Origin: Mesorhizobium sp. GbtcB19
GTDB lineage: Bacteria; Pseudomonadota; Alphaproteobacteria; Rhizobiales; Rhizobiaceae
NCBI RefSeq assembly: GCF_019091085.1
Contig: NZ_JAGXJY010000008.1
Span: 124,001-188,000, forward strand
Length of the DNA: 64,000 nucleotides
Reading direction: 5' to 3'
How positions within the stretch are numbered: position 1 is the first letter of the stretch; each line of letters begins with the position of its first letter. The translations under genes were made by a program, and so were the position numbers. Positions 37,030-44,978 of this stretch are shown in pieces. Below the pieces are notes generated by a model. The model did not search any database and was not told where the DNA came from. It was given only the letters and a program-made list of their open reading frames with translations.

Positions 37030-37968
37030 ATGAGCAAATGTAAAGGGATGGGCCTTTCAATTGACCTTCAACCGGATGACCTGTGTGGCTGCACAAGTGG
37101 CCTACGCTATGGCGAGTGTCACAAGCCTATCTTCGACGCCCCAGACGGGCAAATGCTGGCGGTTGCGCATCGGCAATATGCAGCGATGTGGGCGACAAAC
37201 GCCGACCGCTACAAAGCCCAAGGTCTCTACGCCGCACAAGCCCAGGAACTTGCCACCAAAGGAGGTATCGGCCGTGTGCTCGATATCGGCTGTGGTCGCG
37301 GCCATGGTCTTGAAGCTCTGCGAATGGCTTTGCCCCATGGAGCGCTGCTAATCGGAATCGATGAGAATTCTGACTGCATTTCGGCAGCGTTGACCCTACT
37401 GGATGCCGCTTCGCCACCCCACAACCGCGATCGGATGAAGGACGAGCTGCTCAAGAATGGCCTCTATCGGTCGACTTATCGGCCGGGTGAATTGGAGTTG
37501 CAGGATGGGGTTACCCTGATCCACTCGGATCTTTTGGTGAAAGACCAGCCACTCCAAACGCTGCTGGATTCGGTCGGGCAATTGGACGCGATCACGCTTT
37601 GGTTTGCGGGGGTGCACAAGGCACGAAGCGCAACCGAGCTTGCGAAGCACTTCGAAGTTGAAGGAGATGCAGACCATCGTGAACTGGTCGAGGATTTTAC
37701 TCTTCAGATTGGACATGAGCGGCTGCGCTCGGGAGGTTGGCTGCAACTGGTTATTCGCGCCGGCTTTCAGGATGCCGGAATGGCGCAATCTGAGATGGGG
37801 CGAATCTACGGTGATTGGCTTCAAGGCCAGCCATTCGTACTGAAAACAGTTACCGCAAGGCCGTATGATGAGCCCCAACAGGGCCAGGGCATTAGCGTAA
37901 AGTCGCTGGCTGCGGAGGTAAACCAGCTACCCAATTTCGCTATCTCTTTGCTGATCCAAAAGGTCTAG
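37030..37968 (+). CDS. SAM-dependent methyltransferase with N-terminal SEC-C-like motif
   Basis: A 312-residue protein. Near the N-terminus CGCTSGLRYGECHKP resembles a SEC-C zinc-binding motif (C-x-C-x8-C-H), which usually mediates binding to nucleic acid or protein. The Rossmann methyltransferase motif I is VLDIGCGRGHGLEAL, followed by an acidic LIGIDENSD at motif II. A C-terminal SLLIQKV ends the fold. The combination is unusual and the substrate is unknown. ATG at 37030 is used (a TTG sits directly before it). It overlaps the stop of the convergent secreted-protein gene by four bases. Confidence 0.68.
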   Translation: MSKCKGMGLSIDLQPDDLCGCTSGLRYGECHKPIFDAPDGQMLAVAHRQYAAMWATNADRYKAQGLYAAQAQELATKGGIGRVLDIGCGRGHGLEALRMALPHGALLIGIDENSDCISAALTLLDAASPPHNRDRMKDELLKNGLYRSTYRPGELELQDGVTLIHSDLLVKDQPLQTLLDSVGQLDAITLWFAGVHKARSATELAKHFEVEGDADHRELVEDFTLQIGHERLRSGGWLQLVIRAGFQDAGMAQSEMGRIYGDWLQGQPFVLKTVTARPYDEPQQGQGISVKSLAAEVNQLPNFAISLLIQKV

Positions 37969-38993
37969 CGAGCTTCCGAAGCCTGGACGATCGCCGCCTG
38001 CTTTTGATGCTCTTCGTTCCATACTGCGGCGATATGGGAAAACGACCCGCGCACGGACGAAACACGTGCCTGAAAGGTCTTCGCGCTTTCGAGGAGTTTG
38101 GAGCAAACGGGTTTCATAGTGTTTAGGTTCGCGGGATCGTCACCCTTCGCTGTGCCTGAAACCACCTCATTGCAGGCCGGCACGGCTACCGCCAATTTCG
38201 CAAGGATGGGCGCCGATTTGCTGTCGAAATCGCGATACGCAGCCTCAATGCGTTGGTGGATCTGCGAGGCACTGACATCAGCCTGATTGATCCAAACCGA
38301 TATCTGGCCTCGGGCAACGCTTGCCTGGCCATCTCCCCTAATAGCTTGTTGCTTTGCTAACGCCGCACGCATCTGGCCGGTCAGTGTTCTCAGGTTTTGT
38401 TCGGTGGGGGCGAATAGCTTCAACTGCGTATCGGCATGGGCGCTGAAGGCGTCCAAAAGCCTCACGAAATCCTGGGCGTGCGCCAGGGCGTCGGCCTCGG
38501 CACGCGCCAGGCGCAGCTGATTGGCCCGGTTGGTGAGATCGGACACCTGGGTCTGGAATGCATTCTTGTCGGCCTGGACGAGGTTCAGGGCAAGGGTCCC
38601 GCCATCGCCGCCACCTGTGAGGTGGAGTGCCTGTCCATCGAAAGTTCCTGAAGCCGTGATTGCTCCCGACAGCAACTCGGTCGGCTGGATGGTGATCACC
38701 ACCGTCCCGTTGTTAACGGCGCCGCTGAGAGCGGTGTTGGTGTCCTCCAGCTTTCCAGAGCGCGACAATATCACCCGCTCGTAATGGCCGGTCAGACGGC
38801 CATCTATCTCAACGAGCTCCATTAGGTACGCCCCGTCGGGAGAGGATCCTACGTAGGTGCCGGTGGCACTCGCGGCCAGGGCGGGCTCGGCCATAGCCGC
38901 AAGGAGGGTTGCGATGAACGAGAAGATGGCGCGGCGACGCCACTGATCCCACTTCATCGGCGTTGTTCGGGCACAGATGCCTTTGTTCGTCAT
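37965..38993 (-). CDS. Secreted protein, coiled-coil rich
   Basis: A 342-residue exported protein. ATG at 38993 follows GGGGGA and gives a long n-region followed by the hydrophobic segment AIFSFIATLLAAMAEPALA, cleaved probably after ALA. The mature N-terminus is a short beta domain (residues to about 110, with GTYVGSSPDGAYLMELVEIDG), followed by a long helical region. No known family is recognised. An ATG at 38957 is an alternative start. It begins a cluster of three minus-strand genes for exported proteins. Confidence 0.62.
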   Translation of the reverse strand: MTNKGICARTTPMKWDQWRRRAIFSFIATLLAAMAEPALAASATGTYVGSSPDGAYLMELVEIDGRLTGHYERVILSRSGKLEDTNTALSGAVNNGTVVITIQPTELLSGAITASGTFDGQALHLTGGGDGGTLALNLVQADKNAFQTQVSDLTNRANQLRLARAEADALAHAQDFVRLLDAFSAHADTQLKLFAPTEQNLRTLTGQMRAALAKQQAIRGDGQASVARGQISVWINQADVSASQIHQRIEAAYRDFDSKSAPILAKLAVAVPACNEVVSGTAKGDDPANLNTMKPVCSKLLESAKTFQARVSSVRGSFSHIAAVWNEEHQKQAAIVQASEAR

Positions 38994-39197
38994 GACCGAT
39001 CCCCCACAGCCATCCTCGCGAATCGGCATTATACAGCCAAGGCTGTCGTAAGGGCTGCGGCCGGCGCGACTTCAACCGTTTCTGGAAGGCATGGCCGTGC
39101 GGGGGCCAGCATTGCCTTGCTGGGCTACCCCAAGCCAGCCCAGCCTATGACGCCCAGACCGGCCGCGGCTCGGAGTCCTGCGTATGCCCACGCACCC

Positions 39198-39719
39198 CTA
39201 CTGGCAGAAGTCCTGCTTGAACTTGGTCGCCAGGTCTTTGAATTGAGCGGCCTTGATGTCCTGCACGGCCATAACGGCGACGCCCTGAAAGCTACGGCAC
39301 ATGTAATTAGATTTTGGCTCCTTGCAGGCAATTTTAGCCCCGGATAGCAGCCTGACCTGTTTACGCTCGGGCGATAGGTTGTTGTCACTCAAATAGACGT
39401 CTGGGTTGAGCGAATTCAGGTCCGTGTCGAAAATGACTTCAATGTCTTTGCCCTCTGACGTCGTCCAGGACACATCCGATTGATAGGTGCATTTGCCCGT
39501 TTTGGAAATCTTGTAAGTGTAGACAGCAGCGCTCTTCGCCTCGAAGGTCCCCGGGGTCGTGCCTGCCATCGTTACCACCGTATCTTTGGTGGCCAACTTG
39601 TCGACTAGGCCGTGCAAGAGCTCGGCCGCGCGAACCTCTTCCCCTCCTGAATTGGCAGAACCAGAGCCGGAACAACTGGTCACGGCAACCAGCATCGCAA
39701 GTGCAAGGTATCGGCGCAT
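39198..39719 (-). CDS. Lipoprotein, hypothetical
   Basis: A 173-residue protein with a lipobox signal peptide (LVAVTSC, Cys at residue 16). The mature part is mixed beta with Cys pairs that may form disulphides in the periplasm. The start is supported by GAGGGA upstream. The function is unknown. It is one of three exported proteins encoded in tandem on this strand (37965-40105), all separated by small gaps. Confidence 0.65.
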   Translation of the reverse strand: MRRYLALAMLVAVTSCSGSGSANSGGEEVRAAELLHGLVDKLATKDTVVTMAGTTPGTFEAKSAAVYTYKISKTGKCTYQSDVSWTTSEGKDIEVIFDTDLNSLNPDVYLSDNNLSPERKQVRLLSGAKIACKEPKSNYMCRSFQGVAVMAVQDIKAAQFKDLATKFKQDFCQ

Positions 39720-39769
39720 GGAAACTCCCTCAGTCGCGCGATTGATCTAAATAGGTTGAGAAGGTGCGG

Positions 39770-40105
39770 CTATTTCTTGGGGACGCTGGCGTAGCGGCCG
39801 TCCAGATTGGATCCGGTGCCGCAGTCGGCGAGGATTAGGTCGGTGGTGTTGCCGCTGGTTGAGAACGAATACGTGCAGCTACCTTTCATGCGAAGGCTTG
39901 GAAACGACAGGTCCACGTGACCTTTGCTCACTTCGTTCCAGGTGCCCGGAAAGGGACCGCTGACATCCAGCAGCGTCGCGCTGCCACCCTCATGAAACTC
40001 GAAGCCGAAGCCCATTATACCCTGCCAGCGACCGATCAGAGTCGGCTGGCCGCAGCCCGCCAAGCCGACGAGTAGCGTAGCGGCAACGAAAAGGCGCACG
40101 CGCAT
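39770..40105 (-). CDS. Small lipoprotein, hypothetical
   Basis: A 111-residue protein with a lipobox signal peptide (LLVGLAGC). The mature part LIGRWQGIMGFGFEFHEGGS suggests a small lipocalin-like or beta-barrel domain, found in many hypothetical lipoproteins. ATG at 40105 follows AGGGGGAAAGT. It is upstream of the second lipoprotein in the same direction, 50 bp apart. Confidence 0.65.
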   Translation of the reverse strand: MRVRLFVAATLLVGLAGCGQPTLIGRWQGIMGFGFEFHEGGSATLLDVSGPFPGTWNEVSKGHVDLSFPSLRMKGSCTYSFSTSGNTTDLILADCGTGSNLDGRYASVPKK

Positions 40106-40165
40106 ACTTTCCCCCTGAATCAAAAAACGCAGCCATGGCGGCTGCGCTGATCAGAGAGGTTATCG

Positions 40166-40314
40166 AAACTCACGAGATTTGAGCTTGAGTATTAGGGGTT
40201 GCTAACTAACGCGGCGTTCGCTTTTTCGCGCAAGATTTAGGCAAATGGTCGTGACGAACACTTGGAATATCGACAAAAATATCTGAGCCGGGATGTTGCA
40301 AATCTCGTGAGTTT
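40166..40314. repeat. 16-bp perfect inverted repeat flanking 117 bp before a serine recombinase
   Basis: AAACTCACGAGATTTG at 40166-40181 and CAAATCTCGTGAGTTT at 40299-40314 are exact inverse copies. They enclose 117 bp and lie just upstream of the serine recombinase start at 40339. This is the layout of recombination sites for a resolvase or invertase. The orientation favours inversion of the 117-bp segment. Confidence 0.85.
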
Positions 40315-40338
40315 TGAAACAGCAGGAGGCGCATGTGA

Positions 40339-40908
40339 ATGAAGTACGGATATGCGCGGGTCTCGACAGAGTCACAGGATCTAACCTCCCAGCTTGAACG
40401 CCTGGAGGCGGCAGGCTGTCAGAAGATCTTCTTTGAAAAGCTGAGCGGCAAGAACGCCGACCGTCGCCAATTGCAACGGCTCCTGAAAGTGTTGGCGCCT
40501 GGTGACGTCGTCCATGCGGTAGTCAGTGACCGAATGGCACGAGATCCGTTGGACATGCTACAAATCGTCAAGACTGTCTCATCCGCAGGCGCGTCGCTTC
40601 GCTTGCTGGACGAGCCCTTCATCGACACCACGTCGGAAATGTCCGACCTCATCGTCTTTCTGGTGGGGTGGGCGGCCAAGTGGCAACGGCGCCGGATCCT
40701 GGAGAATACAGCAACCGGCCGAGCCCGGGCGATGGCCAAGGGTGTCAAGTTTGGCCGCAAGCCCAAGCTCACAGCGCAGCAACGCCAGGACATCGCTGCA
40801 CGGTTCGCCGCAGGCGAAAACATCCGTCAGATGATCGCCGATTATGAGGTGAGCAAAAGTACCCTCGCGCGGGTGCGACGGACGGCGAACTCGACGACTA
40901 CATCCTAA
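40339..40908 (+). CDS. Serine recombinase, resolvase/invertase family
   Basis: A 189-residue small serine recombinase. The catalytic Ser is in YGYARVSTESQDL, the E-helix region has FEKLSGKNADRRQLQRLL, and VVSDRMARDPLDM corresponds to the usual LDRLARS motif with Ser lost from it. The C-terminal helix-turn-helix covers RPKLTAQQRQDI through MIADYEVSKSTLARVRR. ATG at 40339 has AGGAGG upstream. The inverted 16-bp repeats just upstream look like its target sites. It may act as a resolvase or invertase for that segment. Confidence 0.88.
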   Translation: MKYGYARVSTESQDLTSQLERLEAAGCQKIFFEKLSGKNADRRQLQRLLKVLAPGDVVHAVVSDRMARDPLDMLQIVKTVSSAGASLRLLDEPFIDTTSEMSDLIVFLVGWAAKWQRRRILENTATGRARAMAKGVKFGRKPKLTAQQRQDIAARFAAGENIRQMIADYEVSKSTLARVRRTANSTTTS

Positions 40909-40969
40909 TTCGCAATATTGAAGCTGTGGCGGTGTTACGGACTGATGTTGGTGGATCAGAGAGGTGCCG

Positions 40970-41224
40970 ATGAAGCTGATGAGCAAAGAGGACATCCCAG
41001 CCTTCGTCCAAGCCGTCATCGAGACGGGCTGCGATATCTGTGCTGTGGGTTACGACGGGTATGTGATTGGCGATGCTGATCTGCCCTCGGCCAAGAGGAA
41101 CGAGGTGCAACCTATTCTCAGGAGGATTTCCCGCGGGTATGGCGAGCGCGACCATCTTCGCCGAGAAATTGTCTTACATCTCCGCTCCCTCGGTCGCTTC
41201 GTGGAGAACGGCGCAATCCACTGA
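40970..41224 (+). CDS. Small hypothetical protein
   Basis: An 84-residue alpha/beta protein beginning MKLMSKEDIPAFVQAVIETG with GYVIGDADLP. I do not recognise a family. GAGAGG precedes the ATG, a 12-bp repeat (gatcagagaggt) that also occurs at 40149-40160 to the left of the recombinase gene. It follows the serine recombinase by 61 bp on the same strand. Confidence 0.55.
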   Translation: MKLMSKEDIPAFVQAVIETGCDICAVGYDGYVIGDADLPSAKRNEVQPILRRISRGYGERDHLRREIVLHLRSLGRFVENGAIH

Positions 41225-41388
41225 AAGCCGGATTGCATTTGCAAAATTCCCGCGTATCTTGCTTGTGCGCATGTGAGCATAAGGTGGCGCCTGGCGCATT
41301 GACGAGCCACCCCTTCAAGAACCAGCGTCGGCGTGGCGACCGAAAATGCTGAGGCAAGAGACCGCCATTCCCATAAGGAAACTTCGTC

Positions 41389-41682
41389 ATGGAGACCCAT
41401 GCCGTCATTGCGTCCCTGCCTGTCACCGGGACCGACCGTACCATGCTTATCGATGCCGCCAATGCCGCTTTCGAAAGGATTATCGAGCGGATGGAGCCGG
41501 CTAACGAGGAACTGACTCGGAGTTATTGGGACGCCGAGGGTTATATCGACAACGAAATCACCTCAGACATGTTGCCGCTTTCACGAGACTATGCAGCGTA
41601 TCTCGTCGATGCATTCCTGTTGCAGCATGTTGTTCAATTGGCAGTCGCCGCCGACAACGAGGCCGCCGAATCTCGGCCTTGA
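41389..41682 (+). CDS. Small hypothetical protein
   Basis: A 97-residue acidic, helical protein (METHAVIASLPVTGTDRTML, FERIIERMEPANEELT, YLVDAFLLQHVVQLAVAADN). The ATG follows AAGGAAAC. Its 3' end overlaps the end of the convergent HEPN-like gene by 49 bp. No family was recognised; the size and the overlap with a HEPN-like gene allow but do not prove an antitoxin role. Confidence 0.5.
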   Translation: METHAVIASLPVTGTDRTMLIDAANAAFERIIERMEPANEELTRSYWDAEGYIDNEITSDMLPLSRDYAAYLVDAFLLQHVVQLAVAADNEAAESRP

Positions 41683-42158
41683 GCCTCGCCGCCTGCAACT
41701 GGGCCTGCCGGCGCTTTTGGCGGCAGGCCGATCAATACCGTGACCTTTACCGCCACCTCTTCAAGGGTGGCGGTAAGGCGGGTTATATGTGAGGTGGTTG
41801 CGGCCATTTCTGGCCCGTAGCGAGTTACGAGGTATTCACGGTTCTGACTGAGGGACTGAAGATGCTTGGCGGTCTTCGCGCGAAGTAGCAGCCCCGCTGC
41901 CAAGGTATGTTCAGTCCGCGCCGACAGGTCGTGCTGCATTTTGCGGAGCTGATTGGGGTTGTGCCCGCGGTGGAGCAAAAGCGCCGTCAGGTAGAGTTCG
42001 ATCGCGTGTATGGCACACAATCTGAACGGCGCTCGAGTAAGCGGCTTGCCGGATCGGCCGAGTTTAAGGAGCTCGGTTGCCGCCTTGCGGTACTCTTCAG
42101 CCAGTTCATGAATCTGCTCCGGGGAGGCGAGCTCCCCCGGATATTTGCCCTCTGTCAT
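41634..42158 (-). CDS. HEPN-like domain protein, hypothetical
   Basis: A 174-residue helical protein from the preferred ATG at 42158. The segment FRLCAIHAIELYLTALLLHRGH followed by LRKMQHDLSARTEHTLAAGL is typical of HEPN-type helical nucleotidyl-associated proteins, although the canonical R-x4-6-H catalytic pair is not clear (MQHDL is the closest). It begins 24 bp after the 131-aa gene and 534 bp from the KAP NTPase on the same strand, so the three may form one unit. Confidence 0.6.
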   Translation of the reverse strand: MTEGKYPGELASPEQIHELAEEYRKAATELLKLGRSGKPLTRAPFRLCAIHAIELYLTALLLHRGHNPNQLRKMQHDLSARTEHTLAAGLLLRAKTAKHLQSLSQNREYLVTRYGPEMAATTSHITRLTATLEEVAVKVTVLIGLPPKAPAGPVAGGEAQGRDSAASLSAATAN

Positions 42159-42181
42159 CGCGCCCAACGCAATATGGAATG

Positions 42182-42577
42182 TTACCGTTTGCGGTAGTAA
42201 GCATCCCACGCCAACCCGATATCGGCAAATGTCCATTCCCGTCGCCGGCCGTAGGCGGGGCTTTGACGAGTAAAACACTCGTGCAGGCCGGTTTGCCTCT
42301 GGAACTTCATGAACCACGCCGTGGATCTTGGCTTTCCGCGTGAGGTAACCTGAATCCGGCGGATCAGCCCGCTGTCTGCCCAATGGTCATGGGGATTGGA
42401 AAGGGAAGCCGGGTCGGCCAGGTAGCTTCGGAGCTTCTGTAACGTAACATCTTCGGGCGACTGGCGAAGATCGGCGCGGAGTTCTGCCACGGCGAGCGCG
42501 GCCCCTTGTCTCGCAGCTTCCGTCAGCATGTCGCGCAATTGCGTGCTGGTCAGCACCAGCGCTTGCAGGGCTTCCAT
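42182..42577 (-). CDS. Hypothetical protein between HEPN-like gene and KAP NTPase
   Basis: A 131-residue basic protein from ATG at 42577 (MEALQALVLTSTQLRDMLTEAA). It has an amphipathic N-terminal half with LRSYLADPASLSNPHDHWAD and a basic, aromatic C-terminus (EWTFADIGLAWDAYYRKR). Residues 75-95 (LIRRIQVTSRGKPRSTAWFM) suggest nucleic-acid contact. No known family. Alternative upstream starts reach 42655. Its gap to the KAP gene is 115 bp. Confidence 0.5.
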   Translation of the reverse strand: MEALQALVLTSTQLRDMLTEAARQGAALAVAELRADLRQSPEDVTLQKLRSYLADPASLSNPHDHWADSGLIRRIQVTSRGKPRSTAWFMKFQRQTGLHECFTRQSPAYGRRREWTFADIGLAWDAYYRKR

Positions 42578-42692
42578 AAACCGTACTTTCTTTGATGGGA
42601 TTTGCGGCCGAAATCGGCGCTGGTTCATTGCGTCACAGCCAAAAAATGACGTCAAGCGCTGATTTGAGAAAGATCCCCGGTAAAAAGGCGTT

Positions 42693-44900
42693 TCAGAATT
42701 GCTTCCCTTCGTCGATAAGCTTCATGATCTTAGTAGCAGCCTCTTTGAATCTCGGTTTCGACGCTAGTGCCTTTATCCGCCCTGTTGCCTGCTCGTAGTC
42801 AAGAAATGGCTCGATATTTTGTCTAGACAGCACCGTGACGATTCCCCTGTCACTGCTGTTGATCTGAGAGGTGAGACCCTCAAGGGTTTGTAAAAGCCCC
42901 GCATCCGTTTTGCTGTGAGTGCCTAGCAGTCGGCGCGGACCTTGCTCATCGCCGCCCTGTTGCCATGCGAAGAGAAGGCTCAGCGGGCGAGGGGACTGCA
43001 AAATGTCTTTGAGGGTCATTGCTTTGTACCGCGAGAGCATGATGCGGATAGCATCGTCCACCTGCTGCTCCGTTGCCAATACCCAGTCGCTCTTGTTACG
43101 GCTTCGATCTCCGAACCGGCCATGAGCAAAAATCTCATGCCGAAACACAAACGTAAGCCATCCGATTGCAGCGCCCTCTGCGAACATATCACGGGTTGAG
43201 GTACTGCGTTGAGCCGGTTTCAACCGCGCCAAAAGCAAGGCGACGAGCGGAAGCGTCCTGTCCCACAACGAACTGAAAGCAAATCCGTCGAACGGACGAA
43301 GACGGTATGCCTCGTCCATGCTGTTCGCCAAGGCCATAAGAAGGTTTCGACATTGCTTCCCGTCTAACAGTTCGGAGGCACCACCTTTCATCCGCTCGAT
43401 CATCAAGTCGGCCTTGGTGAGAGTTCCGGCCGCATTTTGGCTTTGCAACGTCAACAGCACCGCTGTCGTTTTATCGGGACCAGCTGTCAGTGCGTCCCGC
43501 AAGGCATCGAAATCGCTTTGCGTCAGAGCGTGGGATGGTGTGGCCATCGCGAAGTAGAACCTGTAGTGGTCGGGGCTGGCCAGACGCCGACCTTGAATCG
43601 CCTCATCTCTCGTTCGGTCGTCAACTCTTTCGAAAAGCTGGAATGCAGGTCCGGCTTTTGAGAAGTTCGGGGTAACGCCAGCAAGCTGTTCTGAGAAAGC
43701 ATGCCGATAGAGATGGTCGTCAAAGACGTTTTTACCGGCTGCGGCCTCAAGTGAATCCACTTGCTGGCTTTTCTCCGCTTCATCCACCCGGGCCGTTCCC
43801 AAGGACAGGGCCGCCGCCGTCCCGCAGTATTCTTCGATCCATCGATACAACGCCGGATTGCCGTCTTTAATCAGCTGCAGCCAGACCAGATCCGCCAGAT
43901 CGGCGCCGATTTCCCGGAGAGGGGGCCAAAAGAAACGAACCGAATCTAATGCCCGAACCACCGATCTGGGAGTCCGCAATTGCCGGCCGCCCTCGTGATC
44001 GATGACCTGGCGTAGCCGCTCACGCTCGTCCTCATCCTTAGCTGTTCCAATTTGCTGTAGTGCCTCAGCAAACCACTGGCGTAATTGGAAAGCTTCCGGC
44101 TTGGGCACCATCACGGTCAGTTGGACGATCTTCTCGAGAAAAGCCCCGCCGTTCTGGACACTGGCGGCTTCCTGAATGCTATGTGCCAGCACTTCGCTAT
44201 CGTAGCAGAGCAGATAGATTACGTTCGGCAGATCGACAACAGACCTTACCAGGCGCAGAATTTCCAAAATTTCAGTTGGTTCCAACCGATCCACGTCATC
44301 AATGGTGACGACAAAACGGTGACCAAGATCGCGCAACGACGCGACAAGTTGGTCCTTGAGAGTGGCCAACTGAGGATCGGCTTGTTTTCCGGCCATGTCG
44401 CCTGCGGCTTTCAGGCCTTTGCCCGCGAGCTTGATCGCGCCAATCCCTGTAAAATCCCCTGCAACTTCAATGAGTCCCCCAGCCTTGCTTAATCCGCCCA
44501 TGAAGCTGCGCAGGGCCTTGCCGGCGTTTTTAGCCTTTGTGATTGAGATTGGCGTAGCGTCCCCAGATGCAAGAGCCAGTCGATCCAACTGATTGGAAAA
44601 CTCGCGGAACAGGCTAACGATCAGGGCGTCCCGATTGCCGATCAGCCAAGGCCGAAAATGAATGACTGTCGGCCTTCCCTCGGGAGGTAGTTTGCCGAGC
44701 TCATCGCCGACCAAAAATAGCAGGCTCGATTTTCCAGAACCCCAAGCCCCCTCAAGTCCGACGACTAGGCCGTCCTCAGATGCCCGGTCGACCAATGACG
44801 TAGCAATACGCTTGGCCACCTCGCGGAAGCCAAGTTTATCTTGATCGCCCGCGCCTAAGGCGCGGTCGCCTCGTACCGAGTAACTTTCAGAAGATGACAT
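42693..44900 (-). CDS. KAP family P-loop NTPase
   Basis: A 735-residue KAP ATPase. Walker A is LEGAWGSGKSSLLFL at about residue 50, an LIxxLFREFSNQLD region follows, and Walker B is FVVTIDDVDRLEP with the DDVDRL motif typical of KAP NTPases. A Gly/Ala-rich segment (IEVAGDFTGIGAIKLAGKGL) stands where other KAP proteins have membrane helices. The C-terminal half is helical. KAP ATPases occur in the Qat defence system and in phage-exclusion modules. Here it stands with small minus-strand genes that include an HEPN-like protein. The Qat partners are not seen. Confidence 0.85.
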   Translation of the reverse strand: MSSSESYSVRGDRALGAGDQDKLGFREVAKRIATSLVDRASEDGLVVGLEGAWGSGKSSLLFLVGDELGKLPPEGRPTVIHFRPWLIGNRDALIVSLFREFSNQLDRLALASGDATPISITKAKNAGKALRSFMGGLSKAGGLIEVAGDFTGIGAIKLAGKGLKAAGDMAGKQADPQLATLKDQLVASLRDLGHRFVVTIDDVDRLEPTEILEILRLVRSVVDLPNVIYLLCYDSEVLAHSIQEAASVQNGGAFLEKIVQLTVMVPKPEAFQLRQWFAEALQQIGTAKDEDERERLRQVIDHEGGRQLRTPRSVVRALDSVRFFWPPLREIGADLADLVWLQLIKDGNPALYRWIEEYCGTAAALSLGTARVDEAEKSQQVDSLEAAAGKNVFDDHLYRHAFSEQLAGVTPNFSKAGPAFQLFERVDDRTRDEAIQGRRLASPDHYRFYFAMATPSHALTQSDFDALRDALTAGPDKTTAVLLTLQSQNAAGTLTKADLMIERMKGGASELLDGKQCRNLLMALANSMDEAYRLRPFDGFAFSSLWDRTLPLVALLLARLKPAQRSTSTRDMFAEGAAIGWLTFVFRHEIFAHGRFGDRSRNKSDWVLATEQQVDDAIRIMLSRYKAMTLKDILQSPRPLSLLFAWQQGGDEQGPRRLLGTHSKTDAGLLQTLEGLTSQINSSDRGIVTVLSRQNIEPFLDYEQATGRIKALASKPRFKEAATKIMKLIDEGKQF

Positions 44901-44978
44901 GGTATAATCTAGCCTGATATTGATGGAGATTTGTATCTTATTTCATCGGCTAAAGGGTTAAGTATTCGTCGTCGGAGC

